Source: Hypericum androsaemum
Lineage: Eukaryota; Streptophyta; Magnoliopsida; Malpighiales; Hypericaceae
Assembly: GCA_963995505.1 (NCBI GenBank)
Contig: OZ023180.1
Location: forward strand, 7,537,263-7,601,262
DNA length: 64,000 nucleotides
Direction: 5' to 3'
Each line of letters begins with the position of its first letter. The stretch's first letter is position 1. The notes below the pieces were generated by a model, which ran no database searches, had not been told where the DNA came from, and saw only the letters and a list, made by a program, of their open reading frames with translations. Both the position numbers and the translations under genes were made by a program. Positions 57,232-64,000 of this stretch are shown piece by piece.

Positions 57232-58846
57232 CTAGAAATGCATGGAGATTAATTCATCAGGTCCACACTGCCGAATGCCGATAACCATAACCATAGAGTT
57301 GTTGTCTGATGATGAAATATCGCAACATTGCCGCCGAGGAGCCTTCATCTTCAACAAAATACAAAAATAGCAAGGCAAACAAAAATTTGATTGCTGAAGA
57401 GAGAGAGAGAGAGAGAGAGAGAAATTGAATTGTTGGAGTGAAGTCGAAGGTACCTACCTGATCAGCATCAGGCCGTAGCTTCTGTGACAAGACACGAACA
57501 TGCTTCAAACTCCTAACGGCATCGCCGCGCCGACAATGATCTGCATTGTCTCCCCGGCTGTAAATGCTCCAGATGCCATACTCATCCCAAGTAGTAGCAC
57601 CATCCATGAAGAACACGACCGGCTTCTTACAGACATCTCTCGGATAATCCCTGGTGTTGAACATGTAATGACTACTGACATTAATTCTGTTCCTACTCCA
57701 AGGATGAAATGATCTCTGCAACGGAAGCAGATCGGGGAGCATCTCGTTCCCTTCGAAAACCCGAACGGAGTAACCCCAGGAAACCGAAACGGTCAACGAA
57801 TTTGCCCGGTGGTAGCAGACCGTCTGCTGCAGGATCCTCGCTGAGTCAGCGTCCGCGGCTCTGAATAGCCGCCCCAATGCCCCGATCTTGGACATGTTAG
57901 GGTAAATCGGATCCGCCGCGTCTAAATGGTGAAGGGACACCAAAGGCGACAAGGGATGCGACGACAGCAATCCGAACAAGTTCCCGCGCAAATCTACCTT
58001 TTCCACACACACAAAAAAAGAATGTAAATATTAGAACCCACGAATATAACGTCCGACAATTGGACAATCCAATTATTATTAACTTTTTTTGTTTTGTTTT
58101 ACCTGGTGGAAGCCGGGCTCGTGGGTCAACCCGACGCCGAGCTCGGCTAGGCAAGAGAAAACCCTGGAGTCGCTGCCGTAGAGGTGGCTGTACCGGTACA
58201 GGCAGGAGTCCAAAACCCTAGCGAGAACCTTGGCCAAGGGGTAACTAATGGCGAACCCGGACCCACCAAACCCCATCTCGAAAGAGTTCTTCTGGTTCGA
58301 TTCGAAGCTTTCCGAGTTGCTCCCCACGTAGAACCACCCCTCGTGGTCGTACTTGGACAGCGTCAGGACCAGGTTATCCACGAAGAATACGGTGTCGTCG
58401 TCCCCAAACACGAACCACCGGACTCCCGTCTGGTTCAGCTCCACCGCCTCCTTGACAATGCGCGCCACGCGCACCGCAGACCTCATCCCCCCCTTGAAGG
58501 TGTACGGGAATCTGGAAACGTCCTTCGAGATCACCACCGGCGGGAGCGATGCGGACTGGGACTGACCCCCCTCCGGCATGCGGTCAAGGAAGGCAAACGC
58601 GCGCGTGGAGTTGGGCTCGTACCACAGTCGGAGATAGGGCTCCCTCCGGTGGAACGAGAAGGAGGAGGACGCGACGGCGAACAGCAGGTGACCACGCGTG
58701 GTGGGGGAGGGGCCGGCTCGCGAGGGGAACACGACTAGGACAGGGTCGTCGCGGATCATGAGGTAGAGGGAGGCCAAAATGGAGATGGCCAGGATTAGGT
58801 TTCTGGCGCGGGAGGTGGAGGGCAGTAAGCTTTGAGTGGGCCCCAT
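57232..58846 (-). CDS. GT31/DUF604 fringe-like glycosyltransferase
   Basis: This looks like a type II Golgi glycosyltransferase related to fringe and beta-1,3-galactosyl/glucosyltransferases. Its exact sugar donor and acceptor are unknown. Three exons on the minus strand keep the frame: 58846-58103 (248 codons), 57997-57458 (180 codons) and 57348-57232 (38 codons plus TAG), giving 466 residues, normal for the family. An N-terminal membrane anchor lies at about 15-32. VRWFVFGDDDTVFF (DDD at 149-151) is the metal/UDP-sugar binding motif. GGSGFAISYPLA (194-205), LYGSDSRVFSCLAELGVGLT and HEPGFHQVDLRGN follow, and exon 3 adds APRRQCCD and IGIRQCGPDELIS. Introns are 105 and 109 bp with GT-AG ends. 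The start is the only ATG ahead of the anchor. It appears intact. Confidence 0.9.
57399..57422. repeat. (GA)12 microsatellite in intron 2 of the glycosyltransferase gene
   Basis: On the gene strand it is (TC)n, located about 50 bases before the exon-3 acceptor, where a pyrimidine tract is expected. Confidence 0.9.
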
Positions 58847-59903
58847 TCTGCTAGAGAGAGGGGAGGGATAAGAAAGGAGCTCTTTCGCTTTCTCCTCACC
58901 TCCGAACTAACTGATCATAAAAACAAAGAGATGGAGGTGAACGGCGATTGAACAATGAGAGTTGACCGAATTTACAACAAATTAAAATTAAAAAAATACT
59001 ATTTTATTATCAATATTAGAAATAAAAAACGGCCATAGGCATGTCGCGTTATTACCGGTGGGGACAGCTACAGGCCTGGGAGGGAGCTCCACGCCAAGGG
59101 CTTTGCATTAGTTTACGCAGCATATGTAGGTCGTGGCGTTTATTTTTCTTTCCGCTGGTGTAACGAAGTCAATGGAGTTTCTCAAAAAAAAAAGTCAATG
59201 GTGAAATTTTATCATCAATGAAATTGGTCCACGACATTTTAGACGTTTAATTTTTAAGCATATTTGAATAAAAAATTATAAATGAAAAAATGTGCTTGTA
59301 ATGATGGGTGACATTATTTAACTCTAAATGTCTTACATAATAAACATAGTTTGATGTATTTCTATTACAAGACATTCCTATAAAAAATTGGGCATGCGAT
59401 TTTTAAAATAATTTGTGTATCGAAATCGAATAGTGTTAGATTCTATTTAACAAAAAATTATCTCAATAATATATTTTACATTCGTAAGAATTAACTCAAT
59501 AACTACTTAACTTAATACAAGTTCCTTAAGTAAACGCTCGTCATTAGCCAACTAAAAAGAATGAAAGACAGGTCACCCACGTGTGTCCTTTCTCGGGTGA
59601 GGCGTAGGTTCTTCTATTTGGGCCGTTGGATATTTGTTTTCCCATGGGTTCGTGCAGCTAATCATTTGTGTGGCTTCTGAAATTGGGCTAAAAATGTTGG
59701 CCCAAAAAAAATGTTCTGCTGGGTCGAAATTTAGCCGCAGAATGGAAGATGTGGTCATTAAAAAAAAATAGATGTGTTACTCGATTAAGTGTATAGGCAG
59801 TTCAACAAAATTATACTATAGGAGTAGCAGTGAGCGGGATCTAAAGTTATGAGATTGGATTGCAAATATGATACTTATTAAAAAAATAATTGCATTTTAT
59901 TTT
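58847..59903. other. upstream region of the glycosyltransferase gene and spacer
   Basis: AT-rich with no gene seen. A (GAGA)-type leader lies directly before the ATG (58850-58900 on the map). A CACGTG G-box occurs at about 59578. The segment 59576-59665 resembles 56760-56960. Confidence 0.45.
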
Positions 59904-60832
59904 CAAAAAAATTCACTTTAGTACCCTGTAATTTGGCCAATTTTCATTTACAACCCTATGGTAAAAAACTTATTAAACGGGCCTCTGAGATTTCAAAAGG
60001 ACCTCCGGGCAGCTCCCACCCTGCCTGAATTCAAAACTACGTCGTTTCAATGCGTGTGTGGCATTCCAGAACGTAATTTTTTTAAACCCCGCTGTTGCTG
60101 ACGTGTCATTGTACATATTTCCAAAACAATCCCATATTAATTTATTATTTTTAAAAAAATCACTTCCTTGTTATTCCTTACCTTCTTAGTCGAAATGTGT
60201 CAATGGGTTATCTTCCCACCGAAAAAAAGCAAGAAATTTGCAGGAAAATATATTTTTTTTAATTAGAAAAATACGAGCGTGGAGGACGAGTGGGTTAGTT
60301 TGGCAGTGGGAGACGATAACTTGGTCATCGACCTTCTCTTGAAGCTCAACCAAATGGGTTCACCTTCTCCTGCTTTGCCGCCGTTGCCGGCGGCTCGGCG
60401 GAAGCTTGTTGTCCTTCGTCTCGAAATGGTCAATCTGCCAGCAGAGGTCGACGTCGAACAGCAAGCAGCTCCAAACGATAACAACCCTTTTCCTTTTGCC
60501 CTTTTCTGAGTACTCGCAGATGAGCCGAGAAGAAGAAAGCCGAGCCGACAATCCTTTTTCCTTTTCAGGGTACTCGTCGATGAGCCGGCAGAAGGCAGCC
60601 GAGCCGACAACCCTTTTTCCTTTTTAAAGCTACCACTCTAACACACTGGGTTTTAACAAGGGAGGGACAAGATCCAACAACCCTTTTTCCATTTTCTGGA
60701 TACTCGTCGATCCCTTTGGTAGTTTTTTGCTTAATTTTTATGTTATTTTTTACGTATTTCATTGATTCGGTTTTGGGTTACCCTTTTCTTAGGGGATTGG
60801 AGTGAAAAATAGTAGAAGGAAGAACATTTGTT

Positions 60833-60869
<37 letters not shown>

Positions 60870-61260
60870 GAATTTAGAGAGAGAGAGAAATGGGGGGGGA
60901 TGGCAGAGGAGAAAGGAGGAGGGGCGGTTGTGGCAGAAGAGGAGAAGAAGGAGGCAGGTAGCAAAGTGAGAGAGAAAATTGGAGGAGGGCAGTAAGAGGA
61001 AGAGGGTATTTTGAAAAAATATATACAAAGTTGGTATTGTTTCGAAATTTACTCGAAGACAAGTCAGCGCCGACGGAAAATTTTTTTTGCCAAATTGGCG
61101 TGCCATGTGGACACAAAACGTCCGCATTTTGGTTTTGGGCAGTAGGGGAGTTGCCCGTAAGGTCCTTTTGAAACATCAGGGGCCCATTTAAAAAGTTTTT
61201 TACCATAAGGTTGTGAGTAAAAAAAGGCCAAACTACAAGGTACTAAAGTAAAATTTTTCC
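59904..61260. mobile_element. non-autonomous Mutator-like element, 1.36 kb
   Basis: Terminal inverted repeats of about 230 bp (59904-60130 and 61030-61260). The left end has CACTTTAGTACCCTGTAATT, ATGGTAAAAAACTT and TTTCAAAAGGACCT. The complement of the right end has TACTTTAGTACCTTGTAGTT, ATGGTAAAAAACTT and TTTCAAAAGGACCT. The perfect 9-bp target duplication TTTTATTTT (59895-59903 and 61261-61269) fits Mutator. The interior (60270-60640) is GC-richer than its surroundings, with a ~75-codon frame and repeated GATGAGCCG..AGAAG..AGCCGAGCCGACAA units. It may be captured host sequence, but no gene family was recognised. Confidence 0.85.
60834..60867. repeat. (AG)17 microsatellite
   Basis: About 17 AG units inside the Mutator-like element, followed by a second short GA run at 60876-60888. 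Confidence 0.9.
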
Positions 61261-61573
61261 TTTTATTTTTGTATTTATATATTGGAACTTTTCTTTTTAT
61301 TTTAAAAAAATTATGCAATAGGGACATTTTTATTTTATTAGGGGTCAAATATGACAATATTAAGTTTCGGAGATGCAATATTAATCGTTTTAGGTACCTA
61401 AGAGATGTTATATACATATAAGGATATTTAAATGATAAAGAAAATCATAAGTTACATTTTTTTCATTTCGCCTATTTAGTCATTTAGCTATGTACCATAT
61501 TGAAAAGAGTAGGTATTGGACTTGGCACCACATTATAAAGAGTAGGTCTTGGAGCTTACTTGAGGTACTATAA
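61261..61573. other. AT-rich spacer
   Basis: Between the Mutator-like element and the LTR. No gene or site was recognised. Confidence 0.4.
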
Positions 61574-64000
61574 TGTCACGACCCATCATAAGGTCGGTAA
61601 CCGGCGCTAAACTCTACTGTATACAAACTACAAAATGTAGATCTAGCTAGCCTCAAAACATAGCATAAAGTTTATCAACTTTTATTTAAAGCAACACCAG
61701 GGCACGCTATATAAACATGCTTCTCAAAACATAAGATATACAAAGATGGTGTGAGAACCATCACCAAAAGTCTGAACAAGTTCCCTGTGATACATGTTCA
61801 AACCAGAGCATAGTCCAGGATCTAGCCTCTGAAAACTACTACGGAGCATCTATACAAGAGTATGATAGCTTTAACCTGAGATGGATTAGTAAGGGGTAAG
61901 TATTTTGAAACACTTAGTAAGAAGATAGAACATAATATATTGGTTATGTCTGCTACAAATGAGAGACAGAACTTAACCATGTTCAACAATATGCAAGACC
62001 ACAAGATGCATGCCAACCATATGATCACACACACACAAAAGTTCACATAGTGAACAAACGGTGAGCTATAGACAGATTTAGACGGGCCACTTCCTCTCCA
62101 GCACAGGGATATCAATATGGCCATCAGATCTCCTTTCTATAATCACATACTAAGTTTAATAGTAGTAAACTAGGATATCCACAGTCTATGTGCACATAGG
62201 CTAACATCCCCGGTTAGCACAGAAAAACCTGTCCATATCTCACCAAAAATAACATAGCATACCCACACAAATTGGCCCCACGCTAAAAAAGACATATTCT
62301 CTAGCTAGCCATTAACATGTGCCATATCACTCACAGACCAATCCAAACTCGCCTGATCTTATCACAAATGCACATGACCATTTCATGAACATACTTCATA
62401 TGCATGAGATGCACATAATCAAGGCCTCAAACATGCACATGCACCAAACAAAACCAAATTTATCTTATTCTATTTGCTTACACAACGAAGATCCACCGAT
62501 CACACTGATTCCCGAATCCGATGTCCCTTTCACTTAAAACTTTTATAACCATCTTTCGTGATGATTCTCCTTCACCAACACACCTTGAAGAAGCTCTGTA
62601 CGATAATCCCAATTCACAAAATGAGGTTAGCTTCTCACTTCCCAAATCAAGTTGCTTCCATCACTTCAAAATAACCAACCCATCGTCTAGAATAGACCAA
62701 AAGTGTCCAAATAGCTCAATTCCTTTCAATCTTTTCTTTTTTACCAAGTATCCCACACATATATAGTCTGTACAAAGTCTATTCATGGTCATAAATTTAC
62801 TCAACAATCTGTTTTGACAATCAGAATACATACCAAGTACAAGAGAAGCTCAACCACTTCTATCTTCAACAAACATCACATATAACTCAATATTATACCA
62901 TAACTACTTCAAATAACTCTTTATATGGACTCTTATGTATGTCTTTGATATCTCAGAATCTAAGTATTTACCAAAAATTCCAAACATATCACTTACCAAG
63001 TCATTACTCTTGACCCCCTTTAACCTGTACACAATCAGCAAGTCTGAACTTTAACTAGGTTTTGAATATAATTTCTTCATCCAAACAGGGTGTATGATAC
63101 ATGGTTAGAAACTTTATAGAGTCCTCTACCATTTGTCAAAATCTAAAGTTCCAATTCGAAGCCTAAGTAAACTTACCAATCACGTTTTCTTCAATAACCT
63201 CAGCTATGTACTTCACCAACGACTATCTGATTCAAAATAGATTTTCTGTTGATTCCCTAATCCAAATTCAACATATGATATACCAAAAGAAAGGTATTGA
63301 AGTCCTCTACAATAGTCTTGACAACTTCAAGTCTAAATCTGAATGGATATAGGCTTACCGACTGATTCTTTATCCAGAAGCTTCTTTCTCTTTACTTCAG
63401 CTCTCTCTCTCTTCTTCTTTTCAATTCTGTTTTGTGGCTAAGTGTACGGACGTTTTGCTTCTTAAAAGAAGTCTCTGAGACATAGAAGGAGGTGGGTGAG
63501 GTCCAATAGCATTCCACTCACCTCTTCAATTTGATCTATGGAGCAAACAAGTGGAGTTTTATAATTGGCTACTTAAAATCTGGGGTCTAATCAGCACACT
63601 CCCAAGCTAGCAGCTCAAATATAGCGGCCTTTCTCTGATTTTTATCCAATTTCATAGTTGACTTATTTGTTCCTCTATGTTTCTAGTTTCTGGATCAAGT
63701 TCATTTGTACCATTTGAAATAATATTGAGAATGTTATGCCCAATTTACTAAGCAAAGGTCAATCTGTCCAAATCTGTCCAAGTAGCTTCTCAAGGAAATA
63801 AATTCACTAAGGATTGTTGTGGTTGAAATGGGATCATAAGGACACCAATTGACATCATTGAACACTTCAAATCACACATCTCATGTAGAAATCTCAATCC
63901 GATACATTCTAATCAACCATTTTTCCCGAATATCACATATAAATATGTAAGTGGGTTTGGCATTTTGGTCAAACTTAATTGGACTCCCATCCATTATGCA
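61574..64000. mobile_element. long LTR, family S2 (partial, runs off the window)
   Basis: Begins TGTCACGACCC, with GGTCGGTAACCGGCGCTAAAC just downstream, matching the solo LTR at 9003-11901. Further shared blocks are TTTTGAAACACTTAGTAA (about 61893) and AACATCCCCGGTTAGCAC (about 62204). The other copy is 2.9 kb and only 2.43 kb fit here, so the end, and whether a full element follows, cannot be seen. No retrotransposon genes lie in this part. Confidence 0.75.

Noticed and set aside
58184..58738. 184-codon open frame on + opposite the glycosyltransferase exon 1
   Set aside because: It is the antisense shadow of a GC-rich exon with clear family motifs on the minus strand. The antisense product has no domain.
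56490..61260. The glycosyltransferase gene as cargo of a large Pack-MULE
   Set aside because: The terminal repeat at 56490-56740 has the same orientation as the right end of the element at 59904-61260, so the two do not form an inward-facing pair around the gene.

Overview
This 64-kb window is AT-rich nuclear DNA from a flowering plant, most likely a eudicot. It has GT-AG introns, a plant-specific cysteine-rich receptor-like kinase, a plant DUF604/fringe-like glycosyltransferase and dense nested retrotransposons. The species cannot be told from the sequence. Two host genes look intact: a 7-exon receptor-like kinase (37,824-40,513, +, 690 codons before the stop) and a 3-exon GT31-type glycosyltransferase (57,232-58,846, -, 466 codons before the stop). 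Nearly everything else is transposon or transposon-derived.

Layout. 1-1,255: unassigned, with short tandem repeats. 1,256-11,942: a minus-strand Ty3/gypsy element (CRM-like chromovirus, decayed). Each of its LTRs was later hit by a different solo LTR (1,721-3,298 and 9,003-11,901), both with recognisable 5-bp target duplications. 11,943-12,684: a broken copy of the kinase ectodomain exon. 13,150-13,380: a minisatellite. 13,385-34,526: a minus-strand Ty1/copia complex with two or three partly overlapping copies. It contains an extra env-like/Sirevirus-like reading frame, another solo LTR (19,651-21,249) and a very young plus-strand gypsy element (23,532-29,945) inside its integrase gene.

34,527-37,580: a tandem duplication carrying a small GT31 gene fragment and a 479-bp non-autonomous hAT element, then the upstream region of the kinase gene with several W-box motifs. 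41,257-49,850: a degenerate Mutator-like element with a FAR1/MURA-type transposase on + and a convergent Ulp1-protease-like gene on - (the Kaonashi/KI arrangement). One ~22-bp minisatellite is scattered through its introns and spacers, always in the same orientation. 50,478-50,880: an inverted copy of the kinase upstream region. 51,379-53,444: an LTR element without reverse transcriptase. 53,445-56,380: a gypsy element truncated in mid-RT. 57,232-58,846: the glycosyltransferase. 59,904-61,260: a 1.36-kb Mutator-like element with long inverted repeats and a 9-bp target duplication. 61,574-64,000: the start of a long LTR of the same family as 9,003-11,901.

The most notable signals are three. 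First, the young gypsy element has 821-bp LTRs differing at only four sites, yet lacks the catalytic core of its reverse transcriptase by an in-frame deletion. Second, the Ulp1-carrying Mutator element has strand-consistent repeats in its introns. Third, the kinase locus is surrounded by copies of its own parts: an upstream inverted duplicate, a decayed exon-1 copy, and a fragment of a gene family whose intact member lies 20 kb away.
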